In this document: positions 15,865 to 27,070 of the stretch, piece by piece
How the letters are laid out: every line of letters starts with the position of its first letter
Numbering within the stretch: position 1 is the first letter of the stretch
Assembly: GCA_022447625.1 (NCBI GenBank)
Contig: JAKVAX010000019.1
Coordinates: 1-59,137, forward strand
Length of the DNA: 59,137 bases
Direction: 5' to 3'
Origin: Flavobacteriales bacterium
GTDB lineage: Bacteria > Bacteroidota > Bacteroidia > Flavobacteriales_D > Sanyastnellaceae
The notes under the pieces: generated by a model
Database searches by the model: none
What the model was told of the DNA's origin: nothing
Seen by the model: the letters and a program-made list of their open reading frames with translations, nothing else
Made by a program: the position numbers and the translations under genes

Positions 15865-16238
15865 AGAACTGGTGGGTCATCGTTTTATTTCTCTTTCTTT
15901 TCGCCTGTGCGGCGGAAACGGAAGAAGGCTATCCAGAAGATATTCTACCTCGAGATCAATTCGTTGAGATCATGGTGGATGTTCAGCTCGTAGAAGCCGT
16001 GGGCAAGCAAAAGATGATTCGAACGGATGATCCTCGATTGAAGTTAGCTGGGTACTACCAAGAGACCTTCGATAAGCACAATACGAACGACTCGATCTTC
16101 TTCAAAACCTACGATTGGTACTACGCTCATCCGGAAATGATGGTTGAGGTGTACGACGAGGTAATTATTCGATTAACAGAGATGGAGAGTCAGCTTTCTC
16201 GTGAAAACGAGGATCAAGATTCTGACAACGAACGGTAG
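15861..16238 (+). CDS. DUF4296 lipoprotein
   Basis: The 125-residue protein has a short signal with a lipobox (LFLFAC at residues 11-16), so it is a predicted lipoprotein. The DUF4296 core follows: PEDILPRDQFVEIMVDVQLVEA, then SIFFKTYDWYYAHPEMMVEVYDEVI. Function unknown. It overlaps pyrC by 4 bp (ATGA) and is presumably translationally coupled. The last 25 bp overlap the end of the opposing epimerase gene. Confidence 0.88.
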   Translation: MKNWWVIVLFLFLFACAAETEEGYPEDILPRDQFVEIMVDVQLVEAVGKQKMIRTDDPRLKLAGYYQETFDKHNTNDSIFFKTYDWYYAHPEMMVEVYDEVIIRLTEMESQLSRENEDQDSDNER

Positions 16239-17212
16239 TATTTCCCCGTTTCTTCGATCACTCCTTTGAGTGGGGTGAACTTGAACGACGTGCTCAACAT
16301 GCGTTCATTGAGATAACGGTAGTTGCTTGATGCACTCTTGACATTCTCTTTGGTGATAAAGGCACGTTTTCCTGTGAGTCTTTCACCGATGGATGAAAGA
16401 ATGCGCACCGTATTCATCAACCACAACGGTGCTTCCTTTGAAGGTACCTTCGCACCAATGGATGCTCCTACTTGTTCAAAGAGCTCCTGGTATTTCAAGT
16501 GTTCCCCCACGAGCAAATAGCGTTCATTGCTGTGATCATGTTCGATCAAATGCATGCTGGCCGCAATCACGTCTTGTACGGCTACAAAACCGTTCGAACC
16601 TCCTGGGTAATAAGGCATTCCTTTGTTTACCTGTTTGAATACTTCAGCGCTGCTTCGATCAAAGTCACCGATTCCAATGATGATTCCTGGATTTACCACA
16701 AAGACCTTCAGGCCTTCTTCACTCCCACGCCAAACTTCACGTTCGGCCATGTGCTTGCTTCGTGCGTAGTGTGAAAGTTCAGGGTCGTCTTTCCATTCTG
16801 TTTCTTCGTGTACCTCCATGGCACCGTCTTGTCTACCTAAGGCAGCAACAGATGAGATGTAGACGAACTCACCAATGTCAGCGCTCATGGCCACGTTAAC
16901 CATGTTGGCTGTTCCTTCTACATTGACTTGATAGAGTAAGTCTCGGTCTTTGCGATGGAATGATACTAGGGCTGCTGCGTGAATGACACGGGAAACACCT
17001 TCCATGGCATCCATCAATGAGGGTACATCGAGAATGTCTCCTTCTACCCAATCAACCGATTTCGGATCCAACTGCTGGTAGCGGAGGAACAATTCCACGC
17101 TAGTGAGATCAGCACCCTTACGAATCAGCGCACGCACCTGTTGCTTGTCTTTCAACAACGCCGCAATGAAGTGCATTCCAACCAATCCGGTACCTCCTGT
17201 GATCAGGTTCAT
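16214..17212 (-). CDS. NAD(P)-dependent epimerase/reductase (extended SDR)
   Basis: The 332-residue Rossmann protein has the nucleotide loop GGTGLVGMHFIAALL, the catalytic Tyr-Lys pair in YARSKHMAEREV and upstream Ser (YISSVAALGR). It is closest to the dihydroflavonol-reductase/cinnamoyl-CoA-reductase branch of extended short-chain dehydrogenases common in Bacteroidota. The substrate cannot be told from sequence. It is divergent from uvrC, with about 90 bp between starts, and its tail overlaps the DUF4296 gene. Confidence 0.88.
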   Translation of the reverse strand: MNLITGGTGLVGMHFIAALLKDKQQVRALIRKGADLTSVELFLRYQQLDPKSVDWVEGDILDVPSLMDAMEGVSRVIHAAALVSFHRKDRDLLYQVNVEGTANMVNVAMSADIGEFVYISSVAALGRQDGAMEVHEETEWKDDPELSHYARSKHMAEREVWRGSEEGLKVFVVNPGIIIGIGDFDRSSAEVFKQVNKGMPYYPGGSNGFVAVQDVIAASMHLIEHDHSNERYLLVGEHLKYQELFEQVGASIGAKVPSKEAPLWLMNTVRILSSIGERLTGKRAFITKENVKSASSNYRYLNERMLSTSFKFTPLKGVIEETGKYYRSLSES

Positions 17213-17302
17213 AGCACAAAGGTAAGGTACAAGGATGCGCCAATGTCACTTTAGACAGATTTGTTGCTAGGGAAGGTCGATTTGGCGAACTTTGGTATTC
17301 CG

Positions 17303-19105
17303 ATGGAGACCCCAGAGAACATTCAACAGATTTTACGCCGTCTTCCGAATAAACCGGGTGTTTACAAGCACTTCGACCAGGAAGGAACCTTGCTTTACGT
17401 AGGGAAGGCAAAGGATCTGAAGAAACGTGTCTCGTCATACTTCAACAAGAACCGTTATGAAAACGGTAAAACGCGCTTGTTGGTAAAGAAGATTGCCGAC
17501 ATCAAATTCTTGGTGACAGATACAGAGTTGGATGCACTGCTTCTGGAGAATAGCTTGATTAAAAAGCATCAGCCGAGGTACAATATTCAGCTGAAAGATG
17601 ACAAGACTTACCCATCCATCGTCATCAAAAAAGAACGCTTCCCGCGCATTTTCCCTACCCGACAGATTATCAAGGATGGAAGCGAATATTATGGTCCGTA
17701 TGCTTCGGTAAAAACGATGCATGCGGTGCTTGATCTCGTCAGGAAACTTTACCCGATTCGCACTTGCAACTACCATCTTTCGCAGGAAAATATCGAAGCA
17801 GGAAAGTTCCGTGTGTGTCTTGAATACCATATTGGTAATTGTCTGGGTCCTTGTGAAGGAAAGATGGACGAGGAGACCTACAATGCCAACGTAGACTCTA
17901 TTCGTGCGATCATAAAAGGAAACCTGGGCATGGCCTCAAAGCTATTGAAGGAGCAAATGGAGCTCAGTGCCCAAGAAATGCGCTTCGAAGAGGCTGCTGA
18001 ACTGAAGAAGAAGTTAGACCTACTTCGGAAATTCCAGGCGAAGAGCACCATTGTGAATCGCAACATTCACAACACCGACGTCTTTGGTATTGTCACCGAT
18101 AAGAAAAGTGCCTACGTCAGCTACATGAAGGTCATGAACGGGTCGATCGTTCAAGGCTACACCACTGAGCTGAAAAAGCGCCTCGACGAAACAGACGAGG
18201 AACTTCTCATGCATGCCATCGTTCAAATCCGAGACCGTTACAACTCAACTTCCAAGGAGATCTTCCTACCGATGGAAATCGACTTGACCTTTCCTGATGC
18301 TAAAACGCACGTCCCGCAACGTGGTGACAAGAAGAAGCTGATGGAACTTGCTCAACGCAACGCCAACTTCTACATGCGTGATAAGCATAAACAGCAAGAA
18401 ATGCTGGACCCGGAGGCACATGTCAACCGCGTGCTAGAGACCTTGAAGGAAGACCTTCGTTTGAAAGAACTCCCCCGACACATTGAGTGTTTCGATAACT
18501 CAAACATTCAAGGAACCAACCCGGCTTCGGCTTGTGTAGTCTTTAAGAACGCCAGGCCGAGCAAAGGTGATTACCGGAAGTACAACATCAAAACGGTAGA
18601 AGGACCCAACGACTTCGCCAGCATGGAGGAAGTGGTGTATCGTCGATACAAACGCTTGAAGGAAGAAGGTGAAGGCTACCCTCAATTGATCATCATCGAT
18701 GGTGGAAAGGGACAACTCAGCGCCGCAATGAAGGCCTTAGACATGTTAGAATTGCGCGGAGAAATGGCCGTAATCGGAATCGCCAAACGACTCGAAGAAA
18801 TATTCTTCCCTGGCGATAGTATTCCTATTTACATTGACAAGCGTTCCGAATCGTTGAAACTCATTCAACACCTTCGAAATGAAGCACACCGATTCTCATT
18901 ATCGCATCACCGCAATCGCAGAAGCAAAGAGGCTTTGAAGACCTCGTTGACCGACATCAAAGGAGTAGGATTTCACACGGCGCAGACGCTGCTTGTACAT
19001 TTCAAAACGATCGAGAAAATCAGACATTCTTCTGTCGAAGACTTGAAGAAAGTGGTCAATGATCGCGTAGCGAATGCCGTCTATCAGTATTACCAAAACA
19101 ACTGA
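17303..19105 (+). CDS. uvrC: Excinuclease ABC subunit C
   Basis: UvrC makes both incisions around bulky DNA lesions in nucleotide excision repair. The 600 residues carry an N-terminal GIY-YIG nuclease (GVYKHFDQEGTLLYVGKAKDL), a UVR motif near residue 210 (AQEMRFEEAAELKKKLDLL), the RNase H-like C-terminal nuclease (ECFDNSNIQGTNPASACVVF, IIIDGGKGQLSAA) and the tandem HhH region (LTDIKGVGFHTAQTLL). The ATG at 17303 is chosen because the earlier in-frame TTG adds residues outside the family. A partial promoter match (GAACTTTG, 17287) with TTG about 20 bp upstream would give an almost leaderless mRNA. Confidence 0.97.
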   Translation: METPENIQQILRRLPNKPGVYKHFDQEGTLLYVGKAKDLKKRVSSYFNKNRYENGKTRLLVKKIADIKFLVTDTELDALLLENSLIKKHQPRYNIQLKDDKTYPSIVIKKERFPRIFPTRQIIKDGSEYYGPYASVKTMHAVLDLVRKLYPIRTCNYHLSQENIEAGKFRVCLEYHIGNCLGPCEGKMDEETYNANVDSIRAIIKGNLGMASKLLKEQMELSAQEMRFEEAAELKKKLDLLRKFQAKSTIVNRNIHNTDVFGIVTDKKSAYVSYMKVMNGSIVQGYTTELKKRLDETDEELLMHAIVQIRDRYNSTSKEIFLPMEIDLTFPDAKTHVPQRGDKKKLMELAQRNANFYMRDKHKQQEMLDPEAHVNRVLETLKEDLRLKELPRHIECFDNSNIQGTNPASACVVFKNARPSKGDYRKYNIKTVEGPNDFASMEEVVYRRYKRLKEEGEGYPQLIIIDGGKGQLSAAMKALDMLELRGEMAVIGIAKRLEEIFFPGDSIPIYIDKRSESLKLIQHLRNEAHRFSLSHHRNRRSKEALKTSLTDIKGVGFHTAQTLLVHFKTIEKIRHSSVEDLKKVVNDRVANAVYQYYQNN

Positions 19106-19212
19106 TGGAATTGTAATTTATAATTCTATTACAAGCCCATCTAATTCGATATTCACCACAATAGTGCTACATTGTTTACAGTTCTAAGAACGTAACTCTA
19201 ACAGCACTTCCT

Positions 19213-20730
19213 ATGTCGAATAAAGCCTCTAACAACCTTCATGAGCTGATTAAATCACTCACAAAAGCAGAAAAAAGATATTTTAAGGTATACGCTTCTC
19301 GACACATGTCGAACAGCTCAAGCAACTATGAACGTTTGTTTGACGCGATAGATCGACAGACAGATTACAACGAAGATCTTCTTCTGAAGAAATTCAAGGG
19401 TGAACCGCTCACCAAGCGTTTTTCTATTGCTAAGAACCGTCTTTACCAAAGCGTTCTTAGAAGCTTAGATGCGTTCCATGCAAATAGCTCGACAGAAGCG
19501 CAATTGAAGCGTCAGATCCATTCGGCTGAAATTCTCTACCACAAGAATCTTGACGGACAAGCTTTGAAGATCCTTCGTTCAGCTCGAAAAGTGGCAGAAA
19601 AGCATGAAAAGATCACAAGTCTGATAGAGATTGGAAAGTGGGAAAAGCGCATCCTGGAGAAAAAGCAATATGAAGGACAAGGAAAGAAAGACCTGAAAAA
19701 ATTGCTTGAAGAAGATCAAATGCTCACCGCTAGACTTGATACTTACAATCAGCTCTGGAACATCAAGAGCCGCATCTTTCGCAACCTTTATCAGAAGGGA
19801 AAGGCGCGCTCAGGAAAAGACCTTAGCAAATTCAAGAAGATCTTAGATGAATTGGCCGTGAAACAAGAACAGGAGGGTATGTTGACTGAGAACACCTTCT
19901 TATTAAATCACCTCTACAGCGCCTACTACTTCGGTATTGGCGAAGACGAAGGTTCGTACCCCTACTTGAAGGCCAATCTATCTTTGATCGAGAGACAGCC
20001 TCACCTGTTCGATGAGGAACCAACACGGCTGATGACAACGCTTACCAATCTGATCTATGTTGGTCATAAGCTGGGTCACGAAAAGGAGGCCTTTGAGAAC
20101 CTTGAGAAATTGAGATCGCTTCCAGCTCAAGAAGGAGGGTCAGATGTATATATGGAGGTGCGCGTCTTTGCGCTGTCGAGCAGCATTGAGCTGGCGCTGC
20201 ATATTGCCTCAGGAAGCTACGAAGAAGGATTCGCGCTTGTTCAGCGTATTGAAGAAGGTTTGTATAAGTATGAGGGCTACCTCAGTTCGGTGAGAAAGGC
20301 TTCGTTCTATTTCAACATTGCCGTGCTTTACCTTAAGGCTTCGCGTTTGAATGAGTCGTTGAAGTGGATCAATCAGCTCTTGAACAACATTGAGATTGAC
20401 AAAACGCAGGATATACATTGTATGGGACAAATACTAAATCTCATCATTCACCTCGAATTGGAAAACAAGAGTCTCATCCCATACGCCCTTCGTAGTACGC
20501 AGCGTTTTTTGGAGACAAGAGAGCGCGTATATCGCTTTGAATCAGTTATTCTAAAATTCATCAACGAAATCCTCAAAGAACGCAGAAACAGCACAGAGCA
20601 GGAGCTTTATGAACAGTTGGCGATAGACCTCAACGCACTCTCTGATGATCCATTCGAACGTCAGGTTTTCGAGTACTTTGATTTCCGCGAATGGGCAAAT
20701 TTACAGGTTCAGCATTACAAGAATAGCTGA
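19213..20730 (+). CDS. Large alpha-helical protein of unknown function
   Basis: The 505-residue protein has no signal peptide or membrane helix. It starts with a conserved-looking helix bundle (LHELIKSLTKAEKRYFKVYASRH) and continues as repeated helical hairpins, possibly a degenerate TPR solenoid (for example FNIAVLYLKASRLNESLKWINQLLNN). I recall unnamed homologues of similar size in marine Flavobacteriales, but no function. It stands alone between uvrC and the deiodinase-like gene. The charged N-terminus (KSLTKAEKRYFK) could bind nucleic acid, but that is speculation. Confidence 0.85.
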   Translation: MSNKASNNLHELIKSLTKAEKRYFKVYASRHMSNSSSNYERLFDAIDRQTDYNEDLLLKKFKGEPLTKRFSIAKNRLYQSVLRSLDAFHANSSTEAQLKRQIHSAEILYHKNLDGQALKILRSARKVAEKHEKITSLIEIGKWEKRILEKKQYEGQGKKDLKKLLEEDQMLTARLDTYNQLWNIKSRIFRNLYQKGKARSGKDLSKFKKILDELAVKQEQEGMLTENTFLLNHLYSAYYFGIGEDEGSYPYLKANLSLIERQPHLFDEEPTRLMTTLTNLIYVGHKLGHEKEAFENLEKLRSLPAQEGGSDVYMEVRVFALSSSIELALHIASGSYEEGFALVQRIEEGLYKYEGYLSSVRKASFYFNIAVLYLKASRLNESLKWINQLLNNIEIDKTQDIHCMGQILNLIIHLELENKSLIPYALRSTQRFLETRERVYRFESVILKFINEILKERRNSTEQELYEQLAIDLNALSDDPFERQVFEYFDFREWANLQVQHYKNS

Positions 20731-20816
20731 TAGTTATTCGCGCATATTATTTCATAGGATTTGAACCCAATGGGGGTTTTTTTGTTTAATGTACTCTAAA
20801 CCAATACTTCCTGGAA

Positions 20817-21996
<1,180 letters not shown>

Positions 21997-22010
<14 letters not shown>

Positions 22011-23034
22011 AGGAATTCCAACCCTGCGCCTGAAGTGGCGTGTTGGTTCCATCCTTTAAGATAACTGAGTGACCCTCATCTTTCTCCGCCATGTATCCTA
22101 TGACGGTGAAGTGAGGGTCTCCTTTTAGCTTCTCATAATCATCTTGGGTGATGGTCATGAGCAACTCGTAGTCTTCTCCACCACTCAATGCGCACATGGT
22201 TGGATCAAGATTGAATTCACGTGCCACATCGAAGGTCTGCTGGTCTAGTGGAATCTTGTCTTCGTAAATCTTTGCAGACAATCCTGACTCTGTAGCCAAG
22301 TGAAGAGCTTCACTCGCTAAGCCGTCTGAAATATCAATCATCGAAGTTGGCATCACCTTAATTTCGGCAAGGTGGCTGATGATGTCTTTTCTAGCCTCTG
22401 GCTTCAATTGTCGTTCAAGGATGTAGTTGAACCCTTCCAACTCTGGCTGTGCTTGCGGTGCACTCTTATAAACCTCTTTCTCACGTTCCAAGACTTGAAG
22501 TCCGAGATAAGCGCCTCCTAGGTCTCCAGAAACAACAATCAGGTTTCCCTTCGTTGCTGTTGAACGTTTGACAATCTGTTCCGCGCTAGCGAGACCAAGA
22601 GCTGTCACACTAATGGTCAAACCACCGGTAGAACTCGTCGTGTCACCGCCAACCAAATCAACCTTATAGATCTCACAAGCCTTGCGAATTCCGCGGTAGA
22701 GCTCATCCAAGGCCTCAACGCTGAAGCGGTTTGAAACGGCAATAGAGACCGTCACCTGCGTTGGACGTGCATTCATGGCGTAGATATCTGACAAGTTCAC
22801 TACGATACTCTTGTAGCCCAAGTGTACCAGTGGTGTGTACATCAAATCAAAATGAACACCTTCCGTCAGCAAATCAGTGCTTACCACCACTTGCTTGCCC
22901 TTCGGATCGATGACCGCAGCATCATCTCCAATGCCCAATTTGCTCTCTGAATTCAACAAAGGCAGTTCTTTGGTCAAGTGCTTAATCAAACCGAATTCAC
23001 CAAGGCTTGATATCTCTGTGCGCTGTTCTTCCAT
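21997..23034 (-). CDS. thiL: Thiamine-monophosphate kinase
   Basis: ThiL phosphorylates thiamine monophosphate to the active diphosphate. The 345 residues show the AIR-synthase/ThiL fold: N-terminal LGIGDDAAVID, VVSTDLLTEGVHFDL, then DLVGGDTTSS, MIDISDGLASEALHLA and GGEDYELLMT. Length and motif order are standard. It is divergent from sufA. The 13-bp motif lies in its sense strand at 22579, with a one-mismatch copy at 22689. Confidence 0.95.
22579..22591 (+). repeat. 13-bp motif, sense N=G
   Basis: TTCCGCGCTAGCG. The thiL sense strand reads CGCTAGCGCGGAA and encodes A-S-A-E. Confidence 0.8.
22689..22701 (+). repeat. One-mismatch copy of the 13-bp motif
   Basis: TTCCGCGGTAGAG differs from the consensus only at the penultimate base. 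It lies 98 bp from the exact copy in thiL and may be coincidental. Confidence 0.35.
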
Positions 23035-23162
23035 GCAGTAAAATTACGTTTTAGTCATTGACAAGGCCAGGAAGGCTATTTAAACAAATTCAAACATCTA
23101 CGAAATACCATGGTCATGGTATTTTAGTGGATTTATTTAGACCTTTTCTAAATAATGTGCAG

Positions 23163-23170
23163 TACCTTTG
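23163..23170 (+). promoter_or_regulatory. Bacteroidota -7 element of the suf operon
   Basis: TACCTTTG matches TAnnTTTG, 37 bp before the sufA ATG at 23208. It excludes the longer frame open from 23058. No IscR- or Fur-type operator is evident nearby. Confidence 0.65.
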
Positions 23171-23207
23171 CAAACAAGCTTCAGGGCAAGCTGTTAAATA
23201 CATTGAA

Positions 23208-23534
23208 ATGATCAAAGTAAAAGAAAGCGCGCGCGAGCAAGTGTACAAACTAAGAAGCACCGAAGGTCATCCTGAAAACTCCTTCATTCGTGTGGGGGTT
23301 AAGGGCGGAGGGTGCTCTGGTCTCATGTACGACCTCATCTTTGACACAGAGATAAAGGAAGGCGATCAGATCTTCGAAGACAATGGAGTGAAAGTAGTGG
23401 TTGACCGCAAGAGTTACCTCTATTTGATTGGAACTGAGCTCGACTATACCGGCGGATTGAACGGCAAAGGCTTTGTATTTATTAATCCCAACGCCAATAG
23501 AACTTGTGGCTGCGGTGAGAGTTTTTCTGTTTGA
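23208..23534 (+). CDS. sufA: A-type Fe-S carrier/scaffold (SufA/IscA family)
   Basis: This 108-residue HesB-family protein carries assembled Fe-S clusters from the SUF machine to targets. The three cluster ligands are present: C36 in GGGCSGLMY and C100/C102 in the C-terminal TCGCGESF. The start MIKVKESAREQVYKL is the family start and lies just after a good promoter; the upstream extension of the open frame is not coding. First gene of the suf unit, 35 bp before sufB. Confidence 0.93.
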   Translation: MIKVKESAREQVYKLRSTEGHPENSFIRVGVKGGGCSGLMYDLIFDTEIKEGDQIFEDNGVKVVVDRKSYLYLIGTELDYTGGLNGKGFVFINPNANRTCGCGESFSV

Positions 23535-23542
23535 TCTTATTA

Positions 23543-23555
23543 CGCTAACGCGGAA
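23543..23555 (-). repeat. 13-bp motif in non-coding DNA, N=A
   Basis: CGCTAACGCGGAA on the sense strand, in the 35-bp gap between sufA and sufB. It is the only exact copy outside a gene, so it is free of protein constraint. Confidence 0.8.
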
Positions 23556-23569
23556 ATCATAACCTGGAA

Positions 23570-25015
23570 ATGGCTTACGAAGGAGACGAATTATTAGAAG
23601 AGGTTACGGGGAAAGAGTATGAGTTTGGATGGACTACGGACATCGAAACGGATAAGGCACCTCCTGGGATCAACGAAGACATCATTCGTTTGATCTCTTC
23701 AAAAAAGAATGAGCCGGAATGGATGCTCGAGTGGCGTCTTGATGCTTACCATAAATGGGAAGCGATGGTGGAACCAGAATGGGCACACATCCAATACGAG
23801 AAACCAGATTTTCAAGCCATCAGTTACTACGCTGCTCCAAAGCAGAAAAAGCAATTGAATAGCTTGGATGAGGTAGATCCAGAACTACGTCGTACAATGG
23901 ATCGACTGGGAATCTCTACCGAAGAACAAAAGCGCCTTCAAGGTGTAGCGGTTGACTTCGTCATGGATTCAGTTTCTGTGGCCACTTCGTTCAAAGAAAA
24001 GTTGGCCGAACTCGGGATTATTTTCTGTTCAATGAGCGACGCCATTCAGGAACACCCTGAGCTCGTCAAGAAATACATCGGATCAGTTGTTCCTAAAAGC
24101 GACAACTTCTACGCAGCATTGAACAGCGCTGTCTTCACTGATGGTTCATTCTGCTATATTCCAAAAGGAGTGCGTTGTCCGATGGAACTTTCTACTTACT
24201 TCAGAATCAACGAAGCTGGCACTGGTCAGTTCGAGCGCACGCTCGTGATTGCTGATGAAGGAAGCTACGTCAGCTACCTTGAAGGATGCACTGCTCCTCA
24301 ACGCGATGAAAACCAGCTGCACGCGGCAGTAGTGGAATTGGTCGCTCTTGATGAGGCAGAGATTAAGTACAGCACTGTACAGAACTGGTACCCTGGTGAT
24401 GAAAACGGAAAAGGTGGAGTCTTCAACTTCGTAACGAAGCGTGGTATCTGCCACCGCAAGTCGAAGATTTCTTGGACACAAGTCGAAACTGGTTCTGCCG
24501 TTACTTGGAAATACCCTAGCTGTATTCTCAAAGGAGACCATTCGATTGGTGAGTTCTACTCCGTAGCTGTAACCAACAAAGTACAACAGGCAGATACAGG
24601 AACGAAGATGATCCACATCGGGAAGAACACTCACAGTACCATTATCAGTAAAGGTATCTCGGCTGGAAAAAGCCACAACAGCTACCGCGGTTTGGTTCAG
24701 ATAAACAAAACAGCTGACAACGCCCGCAACTTCAGTCAGTGTGATTCACTGTTGATGACTGATACCAGCGGTGCGCACACCTTCCCATACATCGAAGTGA
24801 ATAACAGCTCAGCGAAAGTGGAGCACGAAGCAACCACCTCGAAGATTGGAGAAGATCAAATCTTCTACTGTCTGCAGCGTGGTATTGATGAAGAAAAAGC
24901 GATCAGCCTCATCGTGAACGGATACGCAAAAGAGGTACTCAATAAACTACCGATGGAATTCGCGGTAGAAGCACAAAAACTATTGGCCATCTCACTCGAA
25001 GGATCGGTGGGATAA
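23570..25015 (+). CDS. sufB: Fe-S cluster assembly protein SufB
   Basis: SufB is the scaffold subunit of the SufBC2D complex on which clusters form. The 481 residues include the family start ([32 protein letters not shown]), [15 protein letters not shown], the beta-helix core ([24 protein letters not shown]) and the C-terminal helical domain ([33 protein letters not shown]). The conserved late segment [17 protein letters not shown] is present. It is co-transcribed with sufC (21 bp) and sufD. Confidence 0.97.
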   Translation: MAYEGDELLEEVTGKEYEFGWTTDIETDKAPPGINEDIIRLISSKKNEPEWMLEWRLDAYHKWEAMVEPEWAHIQYEKPDFQAISYYAAPKQKKQLNSLDEVDPELRRTMDRLGISTEEQKRLQGVAVDFVMDSVSVATSFKEKLAELGIIFCSMSDAIQEHPELVKKYIGSVVPKSDNFYAALNSAVFTDGSFCYIPKGVRCPMELSTYFRINEAGTGQFERTLVIADEGSYVSYLEGCTAPQRDENQLHAAVVELVALDEAEIKYSTVQNWYPGDENGKGGVFNFVTKRGICHRKSKISWTQVETGSAVTWKYPSCILKGDHSIGEFYSVAVTNKVQQADTGTKMIHIGKNTHSTIISKGISAGKSHNSYRGLVQINKTADNARNFSQCDSLLMTDTSGAHTFPYIEVNNSSAKVEHEATTSKIGEDQIFYCLQRGIDEEKAISLIVNGYAKEVLNKLPMEFAVEAQKLLAISLEGSVG

Positions 25016-25036
25016 GAACATTTGAACTCGCATATC

Positions 25037-25789
25037 ATGCTCGAAATAAAAAACCTGCACGCCTCTGTTGAAGGCAATGAGATCCTCAAAGGACTAAACC
25101 TTGAGGTGAAACCTGGAGAAGTTCACGCGATCATGGGACCTAACGGTTCTGGAAAGAGCACCCTCGCTAGTGTTCTTGCTGGAAACGAAGATTACGAAGT
25201 GACCGAAGGTAGCGCTCACCTCGATGGTGAAGACCTTCTTGACATGGGCACTGAAGACCGTGCTCGTGAAGGATTATTCCTCGCCTTTCAATACCCTGTG
25301 GAAATCCCTGGTGTGAGTAACATCAACTTCCTACGTACGGCATTGAACGAAATTCGTGAGCACAAAGGACAAGAGCAACTTTCAGCGAAAGATTTCCTTC
25401 GGTTGGTGAAAGAGAAGTCTGCCCTCGTGGAGCTTGATGGTAAACTCGCCAACCGATCGGTGAACGAAGGGTTCTCAGGTGGAGAGAAGAAGCGCAACGA
25501 GATTTTCCAAATGGCGATGCTGGAGCCAAAGTTGGCCATCCTTGATGAAACCGATTCAGGATTGGATATTGACGCCTTGAAAGTAGTAGCCCAAGGAGTA
25601 AACGCTATGCGTAGCCCTGAACGTTCTTTCCTCGTGATTACGCACTACCAGCGTCTGCTTGATTACATCGTTCCTGATGTAGTTCACGTACTGTACAAAG
25701 GACGTATTGTGAAGTCTGGACCAAAAGAGCTTGCAATGGAGCTTGAAGAGAAAGGCTACGATTGGATCAAAGAAGAAGTAACGGCTTAA
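25037..25789 (+). CDS. sufC: Fe-S cluster assembly ATPase SufC
   Basis: SufC is the ABC-type ATPase that drives SufBC2D. The 250 residues hold Walker [10 protein letters not shown], signature SGGEKKRNE, Walker [13 protein letters not shown] and the switch His in [12 protein letters not shown]. The first ATG of the family ([17 protein letters not shown]) is at 25037. The TTG-initiated form from 25022 would add five residues without family support. sufD starts 9 bp after its stop. Confidence 0.96.
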   Translation: MLEIKNLHASVEGNEILKGLNLEVKPGEVHAIMGPNGSGKSTLASVLAGNEDYEVTEGSAHLDGEDLLDMGTEDRAREGLFLAFQYPVEIPGVSNINFLRTALNEIREHKGQEQLSAKDFLRLVKEKSALVELDGKLANRSVNEGFSGGEKKRNEIFQMAMLEPKLAILDETDSGLDIDALKVVAQGVNAMRSPERSFLVITHYQRLLDYIVPDVVHVLYKGRIVKSGPKELAMELEEKGYDWIKEEVTA

Positions 25790-25798
25790 ATCACTTCC

Positions 25799-27070
25799 AT
25801 GGAAGTAGCAAACGTGATAGACGAAAAGAAAGCGAAGTTCATGACGCCATTCGAAGGCTCTTCAGCCTTGGTTGATGCACGCCCAGAACTAAAGTCAGAA
25901 GCTGACCTAGCCCTGACTGAAATCGCTGTTCCTACCACTCGCACTGAAGCGTGGAAATATACTCGTGTTGGAAAAATCGTAAACCACGATTGGAACATAA
26001 GCCCTTCCACCGCAGGCGATATAAAAGAGATTACGAACCTCGATGCTTACCGTGCCATCTTCGTAAATGGCATCTACGACGCAACGAAAAGTAACCTTCC
26101 GAACCAGGCAGGTGTGACCTGTCAATTACTCTCAGAAGCGTCTGATGCCCTTCAACAAATGGGTGAGCTTTCTGATCACAACAGCGATTGGCTTGAAGCC
26201 CTCAACATGCGTTACGCCCAAGAAGGCATGGCTCTCTCAGTTGAGGCGAACACGACCCTAGACAAGCCACTATACATCGTTCATTATACTGACAACACTA
26301 ATGTTGCTGCGATCAATCGTCACTTGATTCAAGTGGCTAGAGGCGCTAACGCGGAAGTGATTGTACACTATGTTTCGAATCAAACTGCAAAGAGCTTCCA
26401 GAGCTGCGTGATTGAATCATTCGTTGCGGAAAATGCTGAACTACAAATCGACAAAATCCAGGAAGAGATGACGGGTGAGTCGTACATTCACGCGACAGAA
26501 TGGACGAAGCAAGCACGTGATAGCCGATTCAACATCCGTACTGTGACGTTGAGCGGACAGTGGGTTCGTAACAACCTCAACATTCGTGTAGCTGGCGAGA
26601 ATTGCGAAACACACCTCTTTGGTACCTACATGCCTCGCGCTAAAGAACATGTTGACAACCACACAATGGTTGATCACCTCGTGCCTCACTGCGAGTCAAA
26701 CGAAGTATATAAAGGGATTGTCACTGATAAGGCTACTGCCGTATTTAATGGTAAGGTATACGTGCGCCTTGATGCACAAAAGACCAACGCTTTCCAGCAG
26801 AACGCGAATATTGTGCTTTCAGATGATGCACATATGTACTCGAAGCCTGAGCTTGAAATCTACGCTGACGATGTGAAGTGCAGCCACGGTTCAACGACAG
26901 GTCAGTTTGATGAAGAAGCTGTTTACTACCTCCGCGCTCGCGGAATTGGTGAAGCATCTGCTCGTAAGCTGCTTGTGCAGGCCTTTATCAAAGAGATCGT
27001 TGAAGCCATAGGTGACGACGCCGTTCGTGAGTATTGCCTGAACAGACTAGAAGAACGTCTCGATCAATGA
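25799..27070 (+). CDS. sufD: Fe-S cluster assembly protein SufD
   Basis: SufD is the partner of SufB in the SufBC2D scaffold, with a role in iron acquisition. The 423 residues show the N-terminal helical part (PTTRTEAWKYTRVGKIV), the beta-helix core (SVEANTTLDKPLYIVHYTD) and the C-terminal CSHGSTTGQFDEEAVYYLRARGI with the conserved His. The stop codon overlaps the next start (ATGA), which couples it to tlyA. A copy of the 13-bp motif is inside. Confidence 0.95.
   Translation: MEVANVIDEKKAKFMTPFEGSSALVDARPELKSEADLALTEIAVPTTRTEAWKYTRVGKIVNHDWNISPSTAGDIKEITNLDAYRAIFVNGIYDATKSNLPNQAGVTCQLLSEASDALQQMGELSDHNSDWLEALNMRYAQEGMALSVEANTTLDKPLYIVHYTDNTNVAAINRHLIQVARGANAEVIVHYVSNQTAKSFQSCVIESFVAENAELQIDKIQEEMTGESYIHATEWTKQARDSRFNIRTVTLSGQWVRNNLNIRVAGENCETHLFGTYMPRAKEHVDNHTMVDHLVPHCESNEVYKGIVTDKATAVFNGKVYVRLDAQKTNAFQQNANIVLSDDAHMYSKPELEIYADDVKCSHGSTTGQFDEEAVYYLRARGIGEASARKLLVQAFIKEIVEAIGDDAVREYCLNRLEERLDQ
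26344..26356 (-). repeat. 13-bp motif, N=A
   Basis: The sense strand of sufD reads CGCTAACGCGGAA and encodes A-N-A-E. Confidence 0.8.
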
